Shown in pieces: positions 52,179-59,796 of a stretch of 64,000 nt of DNA. The DNA is from Bradyrhizobium ivorense. GTDB taxonomy: Bacteria; Pseudomonadota; Alphaproteobacteria; Rhizobiales; Xanthobacteraceae. The position numbers and the translations under genes are program-made. The notes beneath the pieces are model-generated. The model searched no databases and was not told where the DNA came from. It saw only the letters and a program-made list of their open reading frames with translations. The stretch covers positions 1,678,599-1,742,598 of the forward strand of contig NZ_CAADFC020000004.1 in the NCBI RefSeq assembly GCF_900696085.1, in the 5' to 3' direction. The first letter of the stretch is position 1. Every line of letters starts with the position of its first letter.

Positions 52179-53384
52179 ATGACATGGAAGGCCATCACGG
52201 CCATAGCCGTGCTCGCGCTTGCGACGCAGGCGCACGCGGCGGAGAAGAAATACGGCACGGGTGCCAGCGACACCGAGATCAAGCTTGGCCAGACCTCGCC
52301 ATTCTCAGGCGCAGCGTCGGCCTACAGCGTGATCGCGAAGACGCAGGCCGCCTACTTCAAGATGATCAACGACCAGGGCGGCGTGAACGGGCGCAAGATC
52401 AATCTGATCACGCTCGACGACGGCTACTCGCCGCCGAAGACGGTGGAGCAGACCCGCAAGCTGGTGGAGCAGGAGGAGGTCGCCGCGATCCTCAATCCGC
52501 TGGGCACGCCGACCGGCCTTGCCGTGCGCAAATATCTCAACGACAAGAAAGTGCCGCAGCTGTTCGTCGGCGCCGGCGCCACGCTGTGGGGCGACCATGC
52601 GCATTATCCGTGGTCGATCGGTTTCCAGCCGTCCTACCAGGCCGAGACCGCGGTCTATGCGAAGTACGTGCTGACGCAAAAGCCGGACGCGAAGATCGCG
52701 CTGTTCTACCAGAACGACGACGCCGGCAAGGATTACGGCAACGGATTCAAGAAAGGCCTGGGGCCTGAGAACACCGCCAAGATGGTGGTGGCGGAGGCGA
52801 CCTATGAATCGACCGATCCGACGGTCGACAGCCAGATCGTCAAGCTGAAATCATCGGGCGCCAACGTGCTGTTCATGCACGCGATCCCGAAGCAGGCGGC
52901 GCAGGCGATCAAGAAGATCGGCGAGATCGGCTGGAAGCCCGATTTGTTCTTCCTCGCGGCGACCTCGACCTCGGTGTCCTCGGTGCTGAAGCCCGCCGGC
53001 TTCGAGCATTCCAAGGGCATCATCTCGTCCTACTCGCTGAAAGATCCCAACGATCCGCAGTGGAAGGACGATAAGGACGTCATCGCCTGGCAGGACTTCA
53101 TGACGACGTATTTTCCGGACGGCAATCGGCAGGACCAGCTGATCGTCTACGGCTATGTGGTGGCGGAGGCGACGGTGCAGGTGCTGAAGCAGTGCGGCGA
53201 CGACCTCACCCATGAGAACATCATGAAGCAGGCTGCGAACCTCGATATCGCGTTGCCGATGTTCCTGCCCGGCATCAAGCTGAAGACGTCGCCGACCGAC
53301 TACTTCCCCGTCGAGGCGATGCGGCTGCAAAAGTTCAACGGCGAGACGTGGGAGCTGTTCGGCGACACGATCGGGAATGATTGA
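52179..53384 (+). CDS. ABC transporter substrate-binding protein (branched-chain amino acid type)
   Basis: This 401-aa periplasmic receptor has a signal peptide (TWKAITAIAVLALATQAHAA) and the Peripla_BP_6 fold: DTEIKLGQTSPFSGAASAYS, INDQGGVNGRKINLITLDDGY and PKTVEQTRKLVEQEEVAAIL. It belongs to the LivK-like receptors that use LivHMGF-type permeases, none of which is encoded nearby. ATG 52179 has GGGAGG upstream. The ligand is unknown. It is only distantly similar to the receptor encoded at 19361. Confidence 0.93.
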   Translation: MTWKAITAIAVLALATQAHAAEKKYGTGASDTEIKLGQTSPFSGAASAYSVIAKTQAAYFKMINDQGGVNGRKINLITLDDGYSPPKTVEQTRKLVEQEEVAAILNPLGTPTGLAVRKYLNDKKVPQLFVGAGATLWGDHAHYPWSIGFQPSYQAETAVYAKYVLTQKPDAKIALFYQNDDAGKDYGNGFKKGLGPENTAKMVVAEATYESTDPTVDSQIVKLKSSGANVLFMHAIPKQAAQAIKKIGEIGWKPDLFFLAATSTSVSSVLKPAGFEHSKGIISSYSLKDPNDPQWKDDKDVIAWQDFMTTYFPDGNRQDQLIVYGYVVAEATVQVLKQCGDDLTHENIMKQAANLDIALPMFLPGIKLKTSPTDYFPVEAMRLQKFNGETWELFGDTIGND

Positions 53385-53410
53385 GGAGCGTGGCACGCTC
53401 TATCCTCTCC

Positions 53411-53435
53411 CTCTCCCCGTTCTTCACGGGGAGAG
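53411..53435. terminator. Hairpin between convergent genes
   Basis: CTCTCCCCGT-TCTTC-ACGGGGAGAG is a perfect 10-bp stem between the receptor gene and the convergent hydrolase gene. It belongs to family D and has no U-tract, so termination is plausible but not certain. Confidence 0.5.
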
Positions 53436-53449
53436 GTGAAGGCAGAGAG

Positions 53450-54415
53450 CTACGCCACCCCCTTCACCAGCAGCGCCTTGAAATCGGCGCGCGCGCGCTG
53501 CGCTTCGGTCCGTGCGGTCTCCGAGGCATCGCCGAGGCCGAAATAGCCGTGAATCAGACCCTCGCCTTCGTGATACCTCACCGGCACGCCGGCCGCCTTC
53601 AATGCCCTCGCATAGGCATGGCCCTCGTCGCGCAGCGGATCGAACCAGGCGGTGGTGACGACCGCCGGCGCGACACCAGCAAGGCTCTTGGCGCGCAGCG
53701 GCGAGACGCGCCAGTCGGCGCCGTCGGCCATCTCGGCGAGGTAATGGCCGCAGAACCACTCCATGGTCGCGCGGGTCAGGAAATAGCCCTCGGCATTCTC
53801 GGCGCGCGACGGGAATCTTGCGTTCTCGGTCGGATCGGCAAAATTGCCGACGACGTCGGTGACGGGATAGACGAGCAGCTGCCCGGCGAGCTTGATGCCG
53901 GCATCGCGGCAGGCCAGCGCCGTGGTGGCGGCGAGATTGCCGCCCGCGGAATCGCCGGCGACGCCGACGCGCGAAAGATCGCCGCCGAACTCGCCGATGC
54001 GCGCGACCACATCGCGGACGGCGGCGAACGCATCCTCGAACGCACCGGGAAAGCGCGTCTCGGGCGGGCGGCGGTAATCGACCGAGATCACCACCGCGCC
54101 GGTCTCGATCACGAGGTTGCGGGCCTGGCGATCATGCGTCTCGAGATCGCCGGCGACCCAGCCGCCGCCGTGGAAGAAGATCACCGTCGGCGCCCTGCCG
54201 CTGCCGTTGCGATAGAGCCGCGCCGGGCGCTTGCCGGCGCCGCCCTGAACCTCGATGTCGCTGACATGCTCGACCGGCGGCGGCGGCACCGCGGCGCGGG
54301 CATCGGCCAGCGCGCGCAGCGAGTCGCGGGCGCTCTGCGGCGTCATCACGGTGGGATCGCGCAGCGGCAGCAGCGGGATGATTTTTTCAACGACGGGATC
54401 GAGCGGAAGCGGCAT
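53450..54415 (-). CDS. Alpha/beta hydrolase, hormone-sensitive-lipase (HSL) type
   Basis: This 321-aa esterase/lipase has the HSL oxyanion motif HGGGW (82-86), the nucleophile elbow GDSAGGN with Ser156, the acid Asp259 in WFDPLRDEG and His289 in LIHGYF, a complete triad. Length fits bacterial type IV esterases such as those acting on short acyl esters. It lies downstream of the large lipid-remodelling gene on the same strand, 72 bp away, so a role in lipid or acyl-ester turnover is plausible. Confidence 0.92.
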   Translation of the reverse strand: MPLPLDPVVEKIIPLLPLRDPTVMTPQSARDSLRALADARAAVPPPPVEHVSDIEVQGGAGKRPARLYRNGSGRAPTVIFFHGGGWVAGDLETHDRQARNLVIETGAVVISVDYRRPPETRFPGAFEDAFAAVRDVVARIGEFGGDLSRVGVAGDSAGGNLAATTALACRDAGIKLAGQLLVYPVTDVVGNFADPTENARFPSRAENAEGYFLTRATMEWFCGHYLAEMADGADWRVSPLRAKSLAGVAPAVVTTAWFDPLRDEGHAYARALKAAGVPVRYHEGEGLIHGYFGLGDASETARTEAQRARADFKALLVKGVA

Positions 54416-54487
54416 GAGGATGTGCTTTCTTGCGGGAGCAGTTGCCAGCCATCTGACAACATGCTCCCGAAAAGCACAACCCGTCCG

Positions 54488-57400
54488 TCATGCGACGTGC
54501 TGCTGCGGCGCCGGCTCGGTCTCGGCTTCCTCCTCAGCCGGCTCGGCCTGTGGCGCGGGCGCAGCAGCCAGCTGCTCGGCGATCTCCTTGGCGAGCGCGG
54601 TGGCGCCGACATAGTCGGTCTTGCCGGTTCCGAGCAGCGGCACCTTGTCGACCACGCGGATGTCGGCGGGCACCGCGAGCTCGGAGGCGCCGGCGCTCTT
54701 GGCCTGGCGCTGCATTGCGGCGCGGTCGGCGTCCTTTTGCGTCGTCAGCAGCACAATGCGTTCGCCCTTGCGCTGGTCGGGCAGCGTCACCGCAACCGAC
54801 ATCGCCTGCGGCCACAGCGCGGATGCAATCGCCTCGACCGCCGACAGCGAGACCATCTCGCCGGCGATCTTGGCGAACCGCTTGGCGCGGCCCTTGATGG
54901 CGATAAAGCCCTGGGCGTCGACCGTGACGATGTCGCCGGTGTCGTGCCAGCCCTCGGCAAGCGGCTCGAGCACGCCGGGATTTTCCGCGCGGAGGTAGCC
55001 GAGCATCACGTTCGGACCCTTCACCGAGAGCCGGCCGCCCTCCTCGATGCCGGGGACCGGATCGAGGCGGTACTCCATCAGCGGCGAGATCCGGCCGACG
55101 GTGCCCTGGCGGTTGGCCATCGGCGTGTTCATCGCCAGCACCGGCGCGGTCTCGGTGACGCCGTAGCCTTCGAGGATGCGGATGCCGTAACGCTCCATGT
55201 AGATCTGGCGGGTGCGCTCCTTCACCGCCTCAGCGCCAGCAATGACGAGGCGCAGGGTGCGGAAGTCGTAGGCGTGCGCCGAGCGGGCGTAGCCGGTGAG
55301 GAAGGTGTCGGTGCCGAACAGGATGGTGGCGCCGGTCTGGTAGATCAGCTCGGGCACGATCCGGTAGTGCAGCGGCGACGGGTACATGAAGATCGGGATG
55401 CCGCCGAGGATCGGCATCATCATGCCGCCGGTGAGGCCAAAGGAGTGGAACACCGGCAGCACGTTGAACACCTTGTCGCGTGCATTGGCATCGACCCGCG
55501 CCAGCGCCTGCGCGGCGTTGGCGAGGATGTTGCGGTGGGACAGCACGACGCCCTTCGGCGTGCCTTCCGAGCCCGAAGTGAACAGCACCACCGCGGGATC
55601 GTTGGCCTTGCGGGCAACGCGCGGCGCGATGCCGGCGCGGAAGCCCGCGATCTTGTCGCCAAGACCGATGCTTGCGCGCACGTCCTCGAGATAGACGACG
55701 CGGGCCTGGCCGGAAATCGCGGCGACCAGCTTGTCGAGCTTGCCCTTCTCGATGAACGCCTTCGAGGTCAGCACAGTCTTCACCTGCGCCGCCTTCATCG
55801 CCGCCAGCACGTTGACCGGGCCGGCCGAGAAGTTGAGCATCGCCGGCACCCGGCCGATGGTCTGCAGCGCCATGAACACCACAGCGACGCCGGCCGAGTT
55901 CGGCAGCAGCACGCCGACATACTCGCCGACCGAAGTGCCCTGCTCGAGCTTGCGGCTCAAGACCTGCGCGCCGAGGATCAGCTTGCGATAGGTCAGCTTG
56001 GTGCCGAGCGCGTCCTCGATGATCGGCTTGCCGGTATCGCGGTCGCGATAGGCGTGGCCGAGGCCTTCGAACAGCGTCTGGTCGAGCATGCCGTTCTTGA
56101 CCATGGCGTCGATCATGACGTCCTGCAGCGCGGCGCCGGCGGCGTTGCGGCGGGCCTTGCCGCGCAGCGACTGGTCGACCGGCAGTTTGACCGGCGGCAG
56201 GATCGTGATCGTCACCTTGGGAAACCAGGAACGCTTGATCTCGCCATTGGTGAGATAGCTGAGATGCGAGCGCTGCGCGCCCTCGATGCGGACCGGCACG
56301 ACCACGGCGTCGGCCTTGTCGGCGATCATCGCGGTGCCGTCATAGACCTTCATCAGCGAGCCCGACAGCGTGATGCGCCCTTCCGGGAAGATCACCACCG
56401 GCTCGCCGGCGGCGACCAGCTTGATCAGGTCGCGCGCGGCCAGCGGCTTGGACGGGTCCATCGTGTAGTGCTTGATCATCTTCAGGAACGGCTTTGCCCA
56501 CCACGCCTTGGAGATCCCGGTATCGACCGCAAAGCTCGCGTCGATCGGCAAAGTCGCGTGCAGCAGCGGGCCGTCGACCAGGCTGACATGGTTGGGCGCG
56601 ATCAGCATCCGCGTGCCCGGAGCCGGCAGGTTCTCCATGCCGCGGACCTCGACGCGGAACAGGGCGCGGAACAGCAGCGCGCCGAAGTCGCGCACGCCCT
56701 CCTTGCCCCACTTGCTCAGCACGAACCACACCGTGCCAAAGCTCGCAATCGCGAGGCCGAAGAAGATCCAGGCGATCGCAAGGCCTGCAGCCTGCAGCGC
56801 CGCGACGAGCAGCGCGCCGCCGACCATGAAGCCGGCCTGCAAAACGTTGCCGGCGGCGATGATGCGGGCGCGCTCGGACGGCGCAGTCCAGGCCTGCACC
56901 GCGGCGAACGACGGCACCACGAACAGGCCGCCGCCGAAGGCGAACAGGAAGAAGTCGACCAGCATGCGGAAGCCACCGAACGAGGCCGCGAACGCCGCCG
57001 CGCTGACGTCCTTGCCAAGCGAGGTGTGGCCGATCGCCCAGGCGAGGTCGAGGCCGACGATGCCCATCACGATGGCGCCGATCGGCACCAAAGCGAGATT
57101 GGGGCGGACATGGCTGAGCTGGGCGGCGAACAACGAGCCGGCGGCGATGCCGATCGCGAAGATGGCGAGGCACAGCGTCACGACGCTCTCGGTGCCGCCG
57201 ACGCCGTCCTTGATCAACGCCGGCAGCAGCGACAGCACGATGGCGCCGACCATCCAGAACCACGACACGATCACCATGCCATCCCACAGCCGCGGCTCGG
57301 CATAGAGCGACTGCAACAGGCGCACGGTCGAGGTCCAGGGGTTCTTGGTGATCGGCAGATCGGGCGCCGACGGCTGCGTCACCGGAATCCGCGACGCAAA

Positions 57401-57955
57401 GCCCCAGGACAGCACCGACAGGCCGACCACGGCGGTGCAGATCCAGCCCATGTGGCTGGCGCCCGCGACGAACAGGCCGCCGGCGATGGTGCCGATCAAA
57501 ATCGCCATGAAAGTTGCGCCCTCGACCAGCGCGTTGCCGGTTGCGAGCTCGGATACCGCAAGCTGGTCGGGCAGCACGGCGTATTTCACCGGGCCGAACA
57601 GCGCGGCGACCGTGCCGAACAGCGCCAATGCTATGAACAGCAGCGGGATCGAATGCAGGAAGAAGCCGGCCGCGGCGAAGGCGGCGGCGAAGATCTCAAA
57701 GAATTTCAGGCGCCGCGCGACGACCGACTTGACGTATTTATCGGCGAGCTCGCCGCCGAGCGCCGACAGCACGAAGAACGGGAAGATGAAGACGGCACCG
57801 GCCACCGTGACCAGCATCGGGCCCTGCTCGGTGGCGGCGCTGTAAAGCAGCATGATGACCAGCGCGTTCTTCAGCACGTTGTCGTTCAGTGCCGAGCAGA
57901 ACTGGGCCCAGAACAACGGCGCGAAGCGGCGGGACGACATCAATTCCTTGATCAT
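54488..57955 (-). CDS. Three-domain Aas-like protein: LplT-type MFS, PlsC acyltransferase, acyl-ACP/CoA synthetase
   Basis: This 1155-aa protein fuses a lysophospholipid-transporter-like MFS domain (residues about 1-415), a PlsC acyltransferase domain (NHVSLVD at 455-461, FPEGR at 523-527) and an AMP-binding acyl synthetase domain (FTSGSEGTPKG at 792-802, then YGVTETAP and GWHDTGDIVTVDAQGF). Together these flip lysophospholipid into the inner leaflet, activate a fatty acid and re-acylate the lipid, the job done in enterobacteria by separate LplT and Aas proteins. ATG 57955 has AAGGA seven bases upstream. The C-terminus is Ala/Pro/Glu-rich. The HSL esterase gene lies downstream. Confidence 0.93.
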   Translation of the reverse strand: MIKELMSSRRFAPLFWAQFCSALNDNVLKNALVIMLLYSAATEQGPMLVTVAGAVFIFPFFVLSALGGELADKYVKSVVARRLKFFEIFAAAFAAAGFFLHSIPLLFIALALFGTVAALFGPVKYAVLPDQLAVSELATGNALVEGATFMAILIGTIAGGLFVAGASHMGWICTAVVGLSVLSWGFASRIPVTQPSAPDLPITKNPWTSTVRLLQSLYAEPRLWDGMVIVSWFWMVGAIVLSLLPALIKDGVGGTESVVTLCLAIFAIGIAAGSLFAAQLSHVRPNLALVPIGAIVMGIVGLDLAWAIGHTSLGKDVSAAAFAASFGGFRMLVDFFLFAFGGGLFVVPSFAAVQAWTAPSERARIIAAGNVLQAGFMVGGALLVAALQAAGLAIAWIFFGLAIASFGTVWFVLSKWGKEGVRDFGALLFRALFRVEVRGMENLPAPGTRMLIAPNHVSLVDGPLLHATLPIDASFAVDTGISKAWWAKPFLKMIKHYTMDPSKPLAARDLIKLVAAGEPVVIFPEGRITLSGSLMKVYDGTAMIADKADAVVVPVRIEGAQRSHLSYLTNGEIKRSWFPKVTITILPPVKLPVDQSLRGKARRNAAGAALQDVMIDAMVKNGMLDQTLFEGLGHAYRDRDTGKPIIEDALGTKLTYRKLILGAQVLSRKLEQGTSVGEYVGVLLPNSAGVAVVFMALQTIGRVPAMLNFSAGPVNVLAAMKAAQVKTVLTSKAFIEKGKLDKLVAAISGQARVVYLEDVRASIGLGDKIAGFRAGIAPRVARKANDPAVVLFTSGSEGTPKGVVLSHRNILANAAQALARVDANARDKVFNVLPVFHSFGLTGGMMMPILGGIPIFMYPSPLHYRIVPELIYQTGATILFGTDTFLTGYARSAHAYDFRTLRLVIAGAEAVKERTRQIYMERYGIRILEGYGVTETAPVLAMNTPMANRQGTVGRISPLMEYRLDPVPGIEEGGRLSVKGPNVMLGYLRAENPGVLEPLAEGWHDTGDIVTVDAQGFIAIKGRAKRFAKIAGEMVSLSAVEAIASALWPQAMSVAVTLPDQRKGERIVLLTTQKDADRAAMQRQAKSAGASELAVPADIRVVDKVPLLGTGKTDYVGATALAKEIAEQLAAAPAPQAEPAEEEAETEPAPQQHVA

Positions 57956-58235
57956 GACCGTTTCCTTGAGTTCGGGCCTGCAGCGCCGAATGTGGTGCAA
58001 TGTCGCGGGTCGGGGGACTGGCGATGTGAAATGAACGGGATGCCGCAGCCTTTAGTCTTTTTCGTAACGGATCGGTTCGAACCGGCGCAGCTTGCCGGCA
58101 GCGAGGCGCTGGGACACTGCCCGACAGAGATGTACGAGACCTTATTCGGGCCTGTGGTCGACCGAGCGTGGGACGGGCTGACGGCGGACATGGTGAGTGC
58201 TTTGTTGCGGTTTCGCGGACAATTGCCCGATCGGT

Positions 58236-58490
58236 TCAGGTCAGCTCGCTCAGGCCGCCGAACGGCGACAGCGGGCAGTTGCGCTGGTTGCAGCGGCCGC
58301 TGCCGGACGCCGCCGGGCGCGGCGCGCGCGCCTCGGCGCGCCGCTGCTCCAGCACGCCTGCGACGTCGCAGGCGCGGGCGATCCGCTCGATCGGCGCGGT
58401 CGCCAGATCAACGATCGAACGGCCGAAGCCCTTCACGAGGTCGATCGCGTAGTCGAAGGTGGTGGTCTGTTGAAGTGCTAGGGTCTGCAT
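58236..58490 (-). CDS. Hypothetical protein, divergent from TetR gene
   Basis: I do not recognise this 84-aa protein. ATG 58490 has GGAGG seven bases upstream. The start MQTLALQQTTTFDYAIDLVKG leads into a helical stretch (FGRSIVDLATAPIERIARA), then an Arg/Ala/Pro-rich linker and a Cys-containing end (GSGRCNQRNCPLSPFGGLSE). Its start lies 22 bp from the first of two 15-bp operators shared with the divergent TetR gene, so it is probably the main target of that repressor. Confidence 0.6.
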   Translation of the reverse strand: MQTLALQQTTTFDYAIDLVKGFGRSIVDLATAPIERIARACDVAGVLEQRRAEARAPRPAASGSGRCNQRNCPLSPFGGLSELT

Positions 58491-58511
58491 CTGGGTGGCC
58501 TCCAAGCCGTT

Positions 58512-58556
58512 TTGAGCAACGCTCAAGTTAGTAGCCTGAAAATGAACATTGTTCAA
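58512..58556. promoter_or_regulatory. Two matched 15-bp operators, small gene/TetR
   Basis: TTGAGC-AAC-GCTCAA at 58512-58526 is a perfect 6-3-6 palindrome. On the minus strand 58556-58542 reads TTGAAC-AAT-GTTCAT, the same layout, 11 of 15 identical. Centres are 30 bp apart. The second overlaps the TetR ATG. The divergent TetR protein is the likely ligand of both sites. Confidence 0.65.
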
Positions 58557-59159
58557 GAAGAATCGCGACGGGATCGAAAAAAACTGCAGCGGCGGCTTTT
58601 GCTGATCGAGATCGCGCGCCAGTTAATCGCGACTAAGGGACTGAGATCATTGAAGGTTCGCGACGTCGCCGAGGCCGTCGAGTGTTCCATCGGGAGCGTC
58701 TATAACGAGTTCGGCGACTTCGACGGCCTGATCCTGACCGTCAACCGGGAAACGGTTCTGGCGCTGACCGCCCGGCTGACGGCGGTTCCGTCCGACGATC
58801 CCCTGCGGCAGCTGCACGGGCTCGCCGATGCCTATCTCGGCTTCGCGACCGAGCACGCCAATCTGTTGCGCTCGTTGTTCGAGCACCGGATGGAGGACGA
58901 CCGGCCGTTTCCGGAGGACATCCTCGCGATGGTGATGGATGCGTTCGCGGTGATGCACGCGCCGCTGGTGCGGCTGCTGCCCGATCACGATCCGGGCGAC
59001 GTCGCATTGCTGTCGCGGATGATGTTCTCCGCGGTGCACGGCATCATCTCGCTCGGCCTGGAAGAGCGCATGGTCGCGGTGCCGCCGGAGCGGCTGCGCG
59101 AGCGGCTCGCGCACTTCATCGACACGCATCTCGCAGGACTGGGCATTCCGCGCCGTTGA
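58542..59159 (+). CDS. TetR-family transcriptional repressor
   Basis: This 205-aa repressor has its helix-turn-helix at residues about 20-62 (LLLIEIARQLIATKGLRSLK, VRDVAEAVECSIGSVYNEFGDFDGLIL) and a helical ligand domain containing HANLLRSLFEHRMEDDRPFPEDI, like the TetR C-terminal WHG-type domain. ATG 58542 is used; TTG 58512 would start within the first operator. It is divergent from a small gene, with two matching operators between, which indicates autoregulation as well as control of that gene. The Aas-like gene upstream of the small gene is a further possible target. Confidence 0.88.
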   Translation: MNIVQEESRRDRKKLQRRLLLIEIARQLIATKGLRSLKVRDVAEAVECSIGSVYNEFGDFDGLILTVNRETVLALTARLTAVPSDDPLRQLHGLADAYLGFATEHANLLRSLFEHRMEDDRPFPEDILAMVMDAFAVMHAPLVRLLPDHDPGDVALLSRMMFSAVHGIISLGLEERMVAVPPERLRERLAHFIDTHLAGLGIPRR

Positions 59160-59162
59160 CGA

Positions 59163-59582
59163 TCAGGCACGCATTCGCGCGATCGTGCCGGCGACGACCT
59201 GCATGGCGACGCCGAGGACCCAGCCCAGCATGATCGCAGCGGTCCAGCTGATGTCCGGCTCGCTGCGCAATACGACAACGCCGACCGAGAAGAATGCGAC
59301 CAGCGTCGCAAGGAAGGTGCCGACCGCGCTGAGCAGCTCGGCCGCATCGATCTTGCGCATCGAGGTCGAGCCCTTCGGGTGGAACAGCTTTGGCGGCGTA
59401 TCGATGCCGAGATAGAAACCGATGGCGCCGCCGAGCATCATGATGAGCAGGAATGCCTGCGAGGTCAGTGCCGATACGCTCGAACCGACATGGATGGCTA
59501 CGAACAGGCCGCTCGCCGCCCCTGCCATGGCAAGGCCGAAGCGCTCCAGCACATGGGCAAATTTTCGAACGCGGGCTTGCAT
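59163..59582 (-). CDS. Small integral membrane protein
   Basis: This 139-aa protein starts at ATG 59582 with GAGGG upstream. It has four hydrophobic helices: GLAMAGAASGLFVAIHVG, ALTSQAFLLIMMLGGAIGFYLG, LLSAVGTFLATLVAFFSVGVVVL and WTAAIMLGWVLGVAMQVVAG, with a loop IDTPPKLFHPKGSTSMRKID between the second and third. It is not assigned to a family. It is convergent with the TetR gene and divergent from the DUF2235 gene. Confidence 0.75.
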   Translation of the reverse strand: MQARVRKFAHVLERFGLAMAGAASGLFVAIHVGSSVSALTSQAFLLIMMLGGAIGFYLGIDTPPKLFHPKGSTSMRKIDAAELLSAVGTFLATLVAFFSVGVVVLRSEPDISWTAAIMLGWVLGVAMQVVAGTIARMRA

Positions 59583-59796
59583 CGCTGTGCCCTCAATTGC
59601 CCCTTGCAGCGAGGTTAAGCCTTTTCGCTGCATCGCGATAGTCGCCGCGCTCTCACATGACTGCGACCGGGCGACGCTTTGTGCGCCAGTTCACACCTAA
59701 CGCGGTATCGAATGATTAAGAACGATCCAAAGTAGCGCGCGCATTTGCGCCTACTACGCTGCACTCTTGGTTTGACCCTTCCGCGAGCGCCTTGCG

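Noticed and set aside
53381..58531. A 1716-codon open frame on the plus strand, opposite the hydrolase and Aas-like genes
   Set aside because: It mirrors the GC-rich codons of two well-supported minus-strand genes, is extremely rich in Arg, His and Asp, and matches no fold. It is an antisense artefact of codon bias.
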